Source of the DNA: Kangiellaceae bacterium
GTDB taxonomy: Bacteria; Pseudomonadota; Gammaproteobacteria; Enterobacterales; Kangiellaceae
Reading direction: 5' to 3'
Assembly (NCBI GenBank): GCA_019090895.1
Contig: JAHRVB010000228.1
Location: forward strand, 1 to 64,000
Length of the DNA: 64,000 bases
Position 1 is the stretch's first letter; the number at the start of each line of letters is the position of its first letter. A model generated the notes under the pieces. That model saw only the letters and a program-made list of their open reading frames with translations, had not been told where the DNA came from and searched no databases. Positions 17,406 to 25,539 of this stretch are shown in pieces. The translations under genes and the position numbers were made by a program.

Positions 17406-18019
17406 TACAAAACTTCCTTTTTAGAGGTGTTTTCTAACTCGGTCGAAAAACATTCTCGCAAGGTTTTAAAAGCTCTGGATAACAATGACTTAGAATAGCT
17501 TTCTGTTTTCCCCATCATAACCGAAATCTCTTGGTGGCTATAACCTTCGACTTCCTTTAACCAAATCACAATACGAGTAGCAGAGGGAAGCTTGGCTAAA
17601 GTCTTTTCTAAGGTCGACTCTACTTGATATTGGTGAATTCCTGCTCTATCAAGGTTCTCTAGGTTTATAAATTCTGCAATATTATAGATTTCGTCACCGC
17701 TATTTAAGTGGTGATGGTCGTCTAACCGTTTATTCTTTCTTAGTAGCATTAATGATTCATTAATAGCAATTTTTCTTAGCCACATACCAAATGGTGCCTG
17801 TGACTGAAAAGACTCAACACCATCAAGTACCTTAATAAAGGTATTTTGCAATACGTCCTCGGCCATTTCCCTCTGACTAGTCAATCTATATGCAAGGTTG
17901 AATACAGCGACTGAAAAGGAGTTAAAAAGTACTTCATGCGCAGACAAGTCTCCGTTTTTTGCACGGCTAATCACTGATGGCTCGATCGCCATATTAAAAG
18001 GTGATTCTTTATCTTTCAT
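17405..18019 (-). CDS. ECF-type RNA polymerase sigma factor
   Basis: This 204-residue sigma-70 family protein has region 2 at about residues 25-95 (VFNLAYRLTSQREMAEDVLQ, then NTFIKVLD and MWLRKIAINESL). A somewhat long linker leads to region 4 at about 135-190 (LAKLPSATRIVIWLKEVEGY, then SHQEISVMMGKTESYSKSLLSRA). There is no region 1 or 3, as expected for ECF factors. It is the first gene of a tightly overlapping sigma/anti-sigma/PDZ operon. A bipartite promoter-like element shared with the DUF5916 gene lies immediately upstream, suggesting autoregulation. No Shine-Dalgarno precedes the ATG, and the mRNA may be nearly leaderless. Met10 is an alternative start. Confidence 0.95.
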   Translation of the reverse strand: MKDKESPFNMAIEPSVISRAKNGDLSAHEVLFNSFSVAVFNLAYRLTSQREMAEDVLQNTFIKVLDGVESFQSQAPFGMWLRKIAINESLMLLRKNKRLDDHHHLNSGDEIYNIAEFINLENLDRAGIHQYQVESTLEKTLAKLPSATRIVIWLKEVEGYSHQEISVMMGKTESYSKSLLSRAFKTLRECFSTELENTSKKEVL

Positions 18020-18025
18020 ATATGT

Positions 18026-18054
18026 AAGATGCTATGAATTGATAAAACGTCGCA
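18026..18054 (-). promoter_or_regulatory. Putative autoregulatory ECF promoter of the sigma gene
   Basis: TGCGACG-N14-AGCATCTT on the minus strand has the same blocks and spacing as upstream of the DUF5916 gene. It ends only six bases before the ATG, so the start of transcription would fall at or next to the start codon. Confidence 0.7.
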
Positions 18055-18663
18055 GTAAGTTGAAATTATTTATCATTGATATCACCAGCCTTAACCTTTG
18101 AGAGTTTCAATTCGAGGTTGGATTCTGTCAAAGAGGACTATTTTGGTTTCCTCAAATGGATAAATACGCTCACTTCTACTGAGAAACTCAAAGATCGTAT
18201 TCCATTTTAGTTTCTTAGTAGATAGATTCTGTAAGAATAAACAGGGTCAACATTCCACATTTTGTTTAAAAGGGTCTATCGGTTGTAAACCCCACCAACT
18301 TTTAGGATTGTCATAATCTCCCTTACACATTTCAAAGTGAAGATGGATCGCTGATGCCGCATTTTCTCCTTTTTCTGCGTACAACATTGGTCCGTAATGA
18401 AGCTCGTTCTAGTATTGCAGATTTGTAGGTTACCGACAAATATAAACTTTGCACGTGCGATAAGGTAGAACGAGATAGCGGCCTATGCTTAATGTTCCGC
18501 TAGAAAATACTTGATTCTGTATAGTTTTAACTAAGTAAGGGAGCTAACAAAACAATTCAATACCATATGACCTTCCAACTCTTTCAATTTGCAGTAAAAC
18601 GCCTCAGTTGTTAGTCTTGTCCGTTAAGAATAATAATTAACACTTATAAAAAGGGGAACTGCT
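18055..18663. other. Intergenic stretch holding a peptidase remnant
   Basis: About 600 bases without an intact gene between the sigma operon and the OPT transporter. The middle holds the M23 fragment described separately. The remainder shows no frame with a start signal. The OPT promoter presumably lies in the last 150 bases. Confidence 0.5.
18247..18408 (-). pseudogene. Remnant of an M23-type peptidase (C-terminal end)
   Basis: The minus strand reads NELHYGPMLYAEKGENAASA, then IHLHFEMCKGDYDNP, KSWWGLQPIDPF and a TGA stop. HLHFE is the metal-binding H-x-H motif at the end of lysostaphin-type M23 peptidases, followed here by a plausible family C-terminus. Upstream the frame is closed by TAG, while another frame continues with a VGNLQ-like stretch, suggesting a frameshift. 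No start or remaining catalytic region is visible, so this is most likely a decayed gene end of 54 codons. Confidence 0.6.
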
Positions 18664-20712
18664 ATGTCCAATAGCCTACCACCACCGATCGTTTCCGCCG
18701 ATAGACATTTAGCCGAGATCACTGTTAAAGCGCTTATTCTAGGCATTATCTTGTCGATGCTTCTAGCGGCGGCCAATGCTTACATAGGATTATTAGTCGG
18801 TTTAACTGTATCGGCTAGTATCCCCGCTGCAGCTGTATCCATGGGATTGTTACGGTTATTTAAACGTTCAAATATATTAGAAAATAACATGGTGCAAACT
18901 TCTGCCTCTGCCGGGGAGTCTTTGGTTGCGGGCGTGATTTTTACGATCCCAGCTCTCGTAATGATGGGCGCTTGGGAGCGATACGATTATATGTCAATAG
19001 TGTCTCTTGCTATTATCGGCGGGATACTCGGTGTTGCCTTTACCATTCCTCTAAGACGTGCACTAATTATTGAAGCCAGACTCAAGTTTCCAGAAGGGGT
19101 AGCAACTGCCGAAGTACTTAAAACTGGCGGTATAGAGACTGATAGAACGAAAAAATCAGATGCAACCGATTTAAAATCCGAAGCAGAAACAGCTCAAGGT
19201 CTAAAACGACTTTTACAAGCGGGTGCAATTGGCGCTGGTTTTAAATTGTTAGAATCGGGCTTTGGTGTATTTGCTGGTGGTATTGCTACAGTTAAATCTT
19301 GGTTTGGCGGTATATTCTTGTTTTCCGGTAACATTACTTTAAGCCCCGCTTTATTAGGTGTTGGTTATATCGTCGGACTCAATGTTGCATTACTGGTCTT
19401 TATTGGCGGTGTTATAGGAACGCTGATTGGTGTTCCCGTCAATTGGTTCTTTAATAGTGAATCGATTTTAGCTGCAAACGGAATGGATCCTGCTACAGCT
19501 TGGGCCGATATAGATTCGAGTCAATGGACTGGGCTTGCAGGGCAAGCTTGGCAAGATTGCCGCCGTATTGGTGTTGGCGCTATGATGGTTGGCGGAATTT
19601 GGTCGTTAGTAAGCTTAGCTAAGCCGTTATATGCTGGCGTCAAAGCGAGTATAGAAGCCTATCGTGCATCAAAACGAGTCGGAGGCGTTCAACCGATTAG
19701 AACCGATTTGGATACCCCAATAAATATTGTCGGTATCGTTGTTCTTCTGTCCATCGTTCCATTGTTCTTTGTTTTTTACACGGCTCTTGCCGAGTATGAA
19801 GGACGCACAATGATAGCATCGGTTATGACGGTCTTAATGCTAGTCTTTGGATTTATATTTTCTTCAGTTGCCGGCTACATGGCGGGATTGGTCGGAAGCT
19901 CAAATAATCCAATTTCTGGAGTCACTATTGCGACAGTGATTATCTCGGCTCTCATCCTATTACAATTGATGGGGAATGAAGGCATGGCAGCTACTTTAGG
20001 GCCGATAGCGGTGATTTATTTGGCCAGTATTATTTGCTCGGCCGCGGCAATTGCTGGCGACAATATGCAGGATCTTAAATGTGGCCATATCGTCGGTTCA
20101 ACACCATGGCGTCAACAGCTATTTCAAATTGTTGGTGTGGTTGCTGCTGCGATAGCAATTCCTTGGGTATTAAGTGTTTTAGATGCTGGTTATGGTATTG
20201 GTCGTCCAAGCCCATTAGGCAATGGGACTACCTATTTAGCCGCACCACAGGCCGGTTTAATGCAGGCACTTTCTACTGGAATATTTGGTGCTGGGATAAA
20301 ATGGAATTTTATATTCATGGGTTTTGGTTTAGCTTTAGCGCTCATTATCCTAGATAAAATTCAAGAGAAACGCGGTTCTGATTTCCGATTTCCAGTACTT
20401 GCGGTTGCTGTCGGTATTTATCTACCACTAGGACTTTCCGTACCTATTTTTATCGGTGGACTTATTGCTCATATAGTTAAGAAAAAATCGGCTAAGGAAG
20501 ATAACAAAATCCAGCAGAAACGCGAGAACTCAGGACTTCTATTAGCATCAGGCTTGATTACTGGTGAGGCGTTAATGGGAGTCGCGATTGCGATGATAGC
20601 TGCTTTTGTCATGCCATTACCGGCCACTATAGCGATGGGCGCAATTTTGGGTACCGTCGCAATGATTGCGGTCATCGTTTATTTGTATCGAAAAGTGGTC
20701 ACTGCAGTTTGA
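18664..20712 (+). CDS. OPT family oligopeptide transporter
   Basis: The 682-residue integral membrane protein of the OPT family has roughly 14-16 hydrophobic helices. It begins with the characteristic 'ITVKALILGIILSMLLAAAN' and 'AYIGLLVGLTVSASIPAA'. The motif 'PEGVATAEVLKTG' and the glycine-rich 'SAAAIAGDNMQDLKCGHIVG' are typical of the prokaryotic OPT branch, and the length is normal. These carriers import small peptides or metal chelates by proton symport; the substrate here cannot be told. It is preceded by AAAAGGGGAACTGCT, a good ribosome binding site. It stands alone and is followed by a strong terminator. Confidence 0.95.
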   Translation: MSNSLPPPIVSADRHLAEITVKALILGIILSMLLAAANAYIGLLVGLTVSASIPAAAVSMGLLRLFKRSNILENNMVQTSASAGESLVAGVIFTIPALVMMGAWERYDYMSIVSLAIIGGILGVAFTIPLRRALIIEARLKFPEGVATAEVLKTGGIETDRTKKSDATDLKSEAETAQGLKRLLQAGAIGAGFKLLESGFGVFAGGIATVKSWFGGIFLFSGNITLSPALLGVGYIVGLNVALLVFIGGVIGTLIGVPVNWFFNSESILAANGMDPATAWADIDSSQWTGLAGQAWQDCRRIGVGAMMVGGIWSLVSLAKPLYAGVKASIEAYRASKRVGGVQPIRTDLDTPINIVGIVVLLSIVPLFFVFYTALAEYEGRTMIASVMTVLMLVFGFIFSSVAGYMAGLVGSSNNPISGVTIATVIISALILLQLMGNEGMAATLGPIAVIYLASIICSAAAIAGDNMQDLKCGHIVGSTPWRQQLFQIVGVVAAAIAIPWVLSVLDAGYGIGRPSPLGNGTTYLAAPQAGLMQALSTGIFGAGIKWNFIFMGFGLALALIILDKIQEKRGSDFRFPVLAVAVGIYLPLGLSVPIFIGGLIAHIVKKKSAKEDNKIQQKRENSGLLLASGLITGEALMGVAIAMIAAFVMPLPATIAMGAILGTVAMIAVIVYLYRKVVTAV

Positions 20713-20775
20713 AGCTGGCTATAAATTAGTTTGTACTAAAAGCTATTGATACATTTACTCGCTGTTAATTGTGAT

Positions 20776-20811
20776 ACTGGCCATCAAAATGAATTGATGG
20801 CCAGTTTTATT
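20776..20811 (+). terminator. Rho-independent terminator of the OPT gene
   Basis: A perfect 11-bp stem (ACTGGCCATCA / TGATGGCCAGT) with an 8-base loop is followed by TTTATT, 63 bases after the transporter stop. Confidence 0.85.
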
Positions 20812-20899
20812 CTAAATACAGAAAATAAATGATCTATTTACTCCGGCCGGTTAAAACCGTTGCGGGTTAAAATCTTCATTTTCACTCATCAGATCGGGT

Positions 20900-21634
20900 T
20901 TAACCAACTGCCTCAATAATATTTTCGGCAAAACTAGCATACGCAGTTTCGAACTCTTTCGCCATTGTGTCTGGAAACAGATGAAACTTACCTTCGTTTA
21001 AATGACTGACAATACCTTCAGCTACAATCGATGAGGGTTCGGCAATATCCATCATTCCTCCGGTAATGGCCATGTCAGTAGCTATAGGCCCAGGGTGAAC
21101 GCTTAGTACAGATATACCTTTTTCAGCGAGTTCCTCTTTTAGACCTTGAGTAATAGAATAAGTCGCTGCTTTAGATGCAGAATAAGTAGTTAAGTCCTTA
21201 AAATTCTTAATCGATGCTACGGAGTTCAGCTGTACAAACGCTCCAGGTCCATTATTTTCCAATATTGGTGTAAACGCTCTAGCGATACGCAGTAATCCAA
21301 AGGTGTTGATTTCGAGCTCATAACGCAGTGCTTGCTCAGCATTATCGCTTAGAGCAGAAGCCATCGCTAAAACACCTGCGTTATTGACTACTACCTGTAC
21401 ATCAGGTGCAGCTTTAGCTAAATCAGTAATGGTTTCTGGTTTTGCTAAATCCAAATGCAATCCAACGAACCGATCCCCGTAGGTAGCTTTTAAATCATTA
21501 GTAGTGTTGATATCTCTTACACCAGCGTAAACCTTACGAGCACCATGTTTTAGAAACGATTCAACGATCGATCGGCCTATTCCACGATTTGCGCCAGTAA
21601 TTAACGCGACTTTATCTTTAATACTAAAACTCAT
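20900..21634 (-). CDS. SDR family oxidoreductase
   Basis: This 244-residue classical short-chain dehydrogenase has a Rossmann nucleotide site (ALITGANRGIGRSIVESF), the NNAG motif (VVVNNAGVLA), the active-site Ser (LNSVAS) and Tyr-x3-Lys (TYSASKAATYSI). The substrate is unknown; NAD(P)H-linked oxidation or reduction of a carbonyl is expected. It is divergently transcribed from a TetR-type regulator. The 160-base gap between the start codons carries two operator-like palindromes, so it is very likely the regulator's target. This arrangement is common for aldehyde or quinone stress genes. Confidence 0.93.
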   Translation of the reverse strand: MSFSIKDKVALITGANRGIGRSIVESFLKHGARKVYAGVRDINTTNDLKATYGDRFVGLHLDLAKPETITDLAKAAPDVQVVVNNAGVLAMASALSDNAEQALRYELEINTFGLLRIARAFTPILENNGPGAFVQLNSVASIKNFKDLTTYSASKAATYSITQGLKEELAEKGISVLSVHPGPIATDMAITGGMMDIAEPSSIVAEGIVSHLNEGKFHLFPDTMAKEFETAYASFAENIIEAVG

Positions 21635-21700
21635 TTTGAATCCTCAATAGTGTGTAAAATAATGGCCTATTACTAATAGGAAATAATACTTAACGTATAT

Positions 21701-21745
21701 TGTACCGATCAGTATGTATTTGCGTTTATTGTACTGATCGGTATA
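21701..21745. promoter_or_regulatory. Two tandem TetR-type operator palindromes
   Basis: TACCGATCAGTA (21703-21714) and TACTGATCGGTA (21732-21743) are each near-perfect palindromes, and each is the reverse complement of the other. Both are preceded by TTG and lie 29 bp apart centre to centre. They sit between the divergent SDR and TetR genes, where such a repressor would block both promoters. Confidence 0.75.
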
Positions 21746-21794
21746 CTTATGTCAACTAATAAATTTAATTGTTTGAAACCAAGCGGAAATTAGC

Positions 21795-22397
21795 ATGAGC
21801 GCAGGACGTAAAAGAGAATTCGAAGTTAACGAAGCATTACGCAACGCAATGTTCACCTTTTGGGAAAAAGGATACACTGGTACTTCGTTGACCGATTTGA
21901 CGATCAGTATGGGCATTAATAAACCCAGTCTTTATAGTGCGTTTGGAAATAAAGAAAAGCTATTTGTCAGCGCTACAGGTTATTACACTCAAAATTTCTC
22001 GTTACAGAATATTGCGAAGTTGCGAGCTGATGATCTTTCAGTCAATCAACGTTTATCTAATTTCTTATTGGCTGTCATTGAAACACAATGTGACCCAAAG
22101 CTACCAAGCGGTTGTTTTGTCTCTTTGTGTGCTAGCGAAGCGGCGGGTGAATGTATGCCGAAAAACGCAGTTAAAGCTATTCGTGAAATTCAATCCGATA
22201 CAGAGAGATTTCTGAAGGAATTTTTTGAGAAAGAAAAAGAGCAGGGCAATTTAAAAAGTACGATCAACATAAATTTGGCCGTTCTGCTTACGACTACTTT
22301 TATTCACGGCACTGCGTCCATGGCGCGAAGTAACAAAGCCTTTAGTGAAATTAGCGAGATGATCAGACCCGCAGTCGAATCAATTATCTCGTTATAA
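21795..22397 (+). CDS. TetR/AcrR family regulator
   Basis: The 200-residue protein has an N-terminal TetR helix-turn-helix (GYTGTSLTDLTISMGINKPS, then LYSAFGNKEKLF) and a helical ligand-binding domain. The C-terminal half with 'LPSGCFVSLCASEAAGE' fits the TetR_C subgroup that often controls a divergent reductase and responds to electrophiles through cysteines. Here Cys residues are present in that loop. It very likely represses itself and the SDR gene through the two palindromes at 21701-21745. The start at MSAGRKREFEVNEALRNAM is normal for the subgroup. Confidence 0.93.
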   Translation: MSAGRKREFEVNEALRNAMFTFWEKGYTGTSLTDLTISMGINKPSLYSAFGNKEKLFVSATGYYTQNFSLQNIAKLRADDLSVNQRLSNFLLAVIETQCDPKLPSGCFVSLCASEAAGECMPKNAVKAIREIQSDTERFLKEFFEKEKEQGNLKSTININLAVLLTTTFIHGTASMARSNKAFSEISEMIRPAVESIISL

Positions 22398-22456
22398 CGC
22401 CGATTAACACATAATATTTTTAGTGGTGAACTTTCATTTTACCTTACGATGCTGAC

Positions 22457-23245
22457 TTAACTGTTCTCATACCATATCTTAAACTCATTCGCTCGTTCTC
22501 GGCTAACCACAATATTAAAATCAGGTTGGTGTGTTAGGGTAATTACTAGCTTATTTCCAAAACCCCGCTTTACGTTAATGATTGCACGGCTGTTACAGAT
22601 CACCTTGCGATTCAATTTGAAAAAATATTTTGGTTCTAATAAGTCCATTACATTGATTAACGATTTATTGAGTGAGTAGATTCGGCTATTATCAGCCACA
22701 CAAAAAGTGGATTCATCGGCATAAATATAGGCGATATTTTTGACTGGTAGTTTAATTAGCTCTGTACCTCGTTTCACCAAAAAACTACTCGCATATTGCT
22801 CAAAGACTGTTTGGATACTATTCAATAGAGGCGTGAGCGACTGGTTGTCTTGACGACCATTTATATGATAACGATTGTATTTTATTAGTGCTTTATTGAC
22901 GCTATCAAAACTGGTTGGTTTTAATAGATAGTCAACGCTATTCAACTTAAATGCGTTAATTGCAAATTCGTCATAAGCGGTTGAGAATATAATCGGGGTA
23001 TGAATTTTAATACGATTAAATATTTCGAATGCTGAGCCGTCACTTAGTTGTATGTCCAAGAATACTAAGTCGGGCGCTGTATTTGTAGAAAACCATAGAA
23101 CGCATTCATCGATACTTTTTATCCAATCGACAATTTCGTAATTTCCTGACGATTCCTCTACAAAACGTTTTAGATTTTTATAAGCTGGTTCCTCGTCTTC
23201 TATAATGAGTATCCTAGTCTTGGCCTTAGAGTCATTTTTTATCAT
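22457..23245 (-). CDS. LytTR-type response regulator
   Basis: This 262-residue response regulator has a receiver domain at about 10-130 (RILIIEDEEPAYKNLKRF; phospho-acceptor Asp in DLVFLDIQLSDG; the switch Thr/Ser region FSTAYDEFAINAF; Lys in LLKPTSF). A LytTR DNA-binding domain follows at about 155-255 (VKRGTELIKLPVKNIAYIYA, then KYFFKLNRKVICN). Its start overlaps the end of the kinase gene by 14 bases, so the two form a co-translated AlgR/LytR-type two-component system. The target genes are unknown; the upstream DUF5694 gene on the same strand is a possible partner. Confidence 0.95.
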   Translation of the reverse strand: MIKNDSKAKTRILIIEDEEPAYKNLKRFVEESSGNYEIVDWIKSIDECVLWFSTNTAPDLVFLDIQLSDGSAFEIFNRIKIHTPIIFSTAYDEFAINAFKLNSVDYLLKPTSFDSVNKALIKYNRYHINGRQDNQSLTPLLNSIQTVFEQYASSFLVKRGTELIKLPVKNIAYIYADESTFCVADNSRIYSLNKSLINVMDLLEPKYFFKLNRKVICNSRAIINVKRGFGNKLVITLTHQPDFNIVVSRERANEFKIWYENS

Positions 23246-24278
23246 AATTATTGATTTTTAGTAGCGGTATCTTAACTTGAAACGTCGATTCTTCCTGAAC
23301 GTCACAATCGATTACTTCGATCTTTTCATCTGACAACAAGTGATACCGCTGTTGTAAGTTTTCAAGGCCAATACCAGAAGACGTTCCGTTGTCTATTTTT
23401 CTGTGCCTATTATTAGTAATGGTTAATGCCTCATAGGACTGAATGATGGAGCAACTGATAAAGTGAGTGTTATCTATTCGATTATGCTTGATGACATTTT
23501 CGAGTAAGCTTTGTAAAGCAAAAGGTGGCAAGTAAAACATTTGGGTGTCTTCTAGGCGAAATTCAACTGTTAACCAGTCCTTAAATCGACCTCTTAATAG
23601 GGCGATAAATAGTTCTGAGTATCCAATCTCTTCCTCAAGCGTTATCAACTGATTATCTCGGTTATTCAGTATGTGCCGAAATAGGTCTGAAAGATTTTTT
23701 AAATAGTCTTGAGCGTCGGTATTTTTAGGTTCTATCATTGATTGTAAAGTGTTGAGATTGTTGAAAAGGAAATGGGGGTCAAGTTGTGTTTGTAATGCCC
23801 GTAGTTGAGCGTTAACAGTGGATTTCTCCAATAGAGCGTTTTCTATTTCCGCTAACTGTTGTGTTTTTAGCGTCATCACTAGCATGGCCAATAAGGTTAC
23901 AGTAAAAGCGACTATCACTGCGTGGGTACTATAGTTGGCAAAATGAACCCAGCTTAAACTATCATATTGCGGTTCAAAAATAATTAGATATTGTTTAAAT
24001 AATGCAGAGGAAACAATACTAATTGTTGATATTGTCGCGATTGAAATAAAGAAGTTGTAAGCCGTTATCTTGTTGCCCAAGTTGAGGACTTTGCTACTGA
24101 TGTACCAATAGAGATAGAGATTTGCAATCTGCAAAATAATTGCTTGAAGGCTGAAGTATTCTTGACTACTAAAAAAACTTGCGGCGTACATATTTAGGTA
24201 TAAAAATAAACCTAGAATTGCTGGAATCGTCCAGAATAATTTTCTTTCCTGTAATTTGGGCGACGAATTCATTAACAA
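23232..24278 (-). CDS. LytS-type sensor histidine kinase
   Basis: The 348-residue inner-membrane kinase has four to five predicted transmembrane helices in residues about 12-145. A short coiled coil (QQLAEIENALLEKSTVNAQL) follows, then the His_kinase domain with the phospho-acceptor motif QTQLDPHFLFNNLNTLQ. An ATPase domain (PPFALQSLLENVIKHN; GIGLENLQQRY) completes it. This is the LytS/YehU class without periplasmic sensor domain. It is coupled to the LytTR regulator that overlaps its stop. It lies 131 bases after the DUF5694 gene. Confidence 0.93.
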   Translation of the reverse strand: MLMNSSPKLQERKLFWTIPAILGLFLYLNMYAASFFSSQEYFSLQAIILQIANLYLYWYISSKVLNLGNKITAYNFFISIATISTISIVSSALFKQYLIIFEPQYDSLSWVHFANYSTHAVIVAFTVTLLAMLVMTLKTQQLAEIENALLEKSTVNAQLRALQTQLDPHFLFNNLNTLQSMIEPKNTDAQDYLKNLSDLFRHILNNRDNQLITLEEEIGYSELFIALLRGRFKDWLTVEFRLEDTQMFYLPPFALQSLLENVIKHNRIDNTHFISCSIIQSYEALTITNNRHRKIDNGTSSGIGLENLQQRYHLLSDEKIEVIDCDVQEESTFQVKIPLLKINNYDKK

Positions 24279-24409
24279 CAGCTTTGGGTGATTAAGGATT
24301 TGCAGGTTAACCGGAGTTGCAGCATTTTACAACTCAGTAATTGGTGGTGGCTCTATTTGTACTTAGAGATTAAGATGTGCCGTCTAAAAGACGATTATCG
24401 CCTTACCAG

Positions 24410-25306
24410 CTAATTATCTATTAAAATGCTGTTGGTATTAACTAACTCAAAGTTTGGATTATCCTCAAACATGTGTTGTAAAATACGAACGTGCCCAGCG
24501 CCTATTATAAGCAGTATTTTTTTATCGGTTGACTTGTTAACTCGCTTATAGATGTTGGCATATATTTTTATATTTCGTTTATACCACTCCGCCGCTAGCT
24601 CTGCACCTATGTAATCTGGGTCTAAAGGTACCATTATATGTTTAATTTTATCGACGATTTTCTCTGAGGCTTCTAATCTGTGTTGCGGGGTGGGGGAAAT
24701 AACTTGGGTTGCCAAATCAGTGTAAAACATATGGTAGCTTAGAATATTTTCTGGACGATTTATATTAACTAACCTTTCTATGACTGTCCGAGAAGCGTCG
24801 GCTTTATCAGATTCTTTATGTCCTTTAGATACTTTTTCTAGCGCTTTAGTGACTCCAGTTAGGCCAAACCGCCTAATTCCTTCTTCAAGTTCGTCATAAG
24901 GAAAAACACCGGGGGCATCAACTGTGTAAATTTCTTTATGTTCTAGTTGAGCGGCTACCTTGAATCCCAGTTGGTAGATTTCGTTGGCCTTTTTGTCTAT
25001 ACCAAAAGTACCGTGGAGATACTGTTGGTATGTTTTATTGATACTCTTTTGATAGGTAACGGGTCGTTCAATAAATACTTTGTCGGGATTAAATCCGACC
25101 AATCGAGAGTTAACCAGCGCTATTTCCTGTTGAGTCTTTTTGGACAAATGATCAAATGTTGTCGACTTAATTACATCCAAACCAGGGTTTTGAAAATGGT
25201 ACGTTCCTAAAATTAAGATTTCAGTTTTTTCGTGAGTTTGCGCTAAAGCAAAGTGATTTAAAGCAGTTGTTAGAATTATAATTAGCTTAAGTAGGTGTTT
25301 CGACAT
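24410..25306 (-). CDS. DUF5694 domain protein, secreted
   Basis: The 298-residue protein has a signal peptide (LLKLIIILTTALNHFALA) and then 'EILILGTYHFQNPGLDV' with 'NPDKVFIERPVTY' further on. These match DUF5694 proteins, which resemble the TraB/PrgY fold. Conserved His, Glu and Arg in these motifs and the late 'LLIIGAGHVRILQHMFED' could build an active site, but the reaction is unknown. It is followed on the same strand by the LytS/LytTR genes, so it may be the first gene of that operon or an input to the sensor. It is probably periplasmic. Confidence 0.82.
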   Translation of the reverse strand: MSKHLLKLIIILTTALNHFALAQTHEKTEILILGTYHFQNPGLDVIKSTTFDHLSKKTQQEIALVNSRLVGFNPDKVFIERPVTYQKSINKTYQQYLHGTFGIDKKANEIYQLGFKVAAQLEHKEIYTVDAPGVFPYDELEEGIRRFGLTGVTKALEKVSKGHKESDKADASRTVIERLVNINRPENILSYHMFYTDLATQVISPTPQHRLEASEKIVDKIKHIMVPLDPDYIGAELAAEWYKRNIKIYANIYKRVNKSTDKKILLIIGAGHVRILQHMFEDNPNFELVNTNSILIDN

Positions 25307-25539
25307 CTTAGATTTCCTTTGTTAAAGTAGAAAATCAATGTAAATTAATCGTTGTGTATTTTAAAGCGACTATTTGTTGAAACGGTAATAAGTCGCCTCG
25401 AAACGGTATCGAAAGAGTCTGTTGTCGACATAGTGGCAGTAAGCGTCAGCCAATTGGCACTGTGAAAAATCAACAGACTCCATAGTTGCTACTTCAATAT
25501 AAGGAGTCGTTTTCTAGATATTTATATTAATACTAAATA

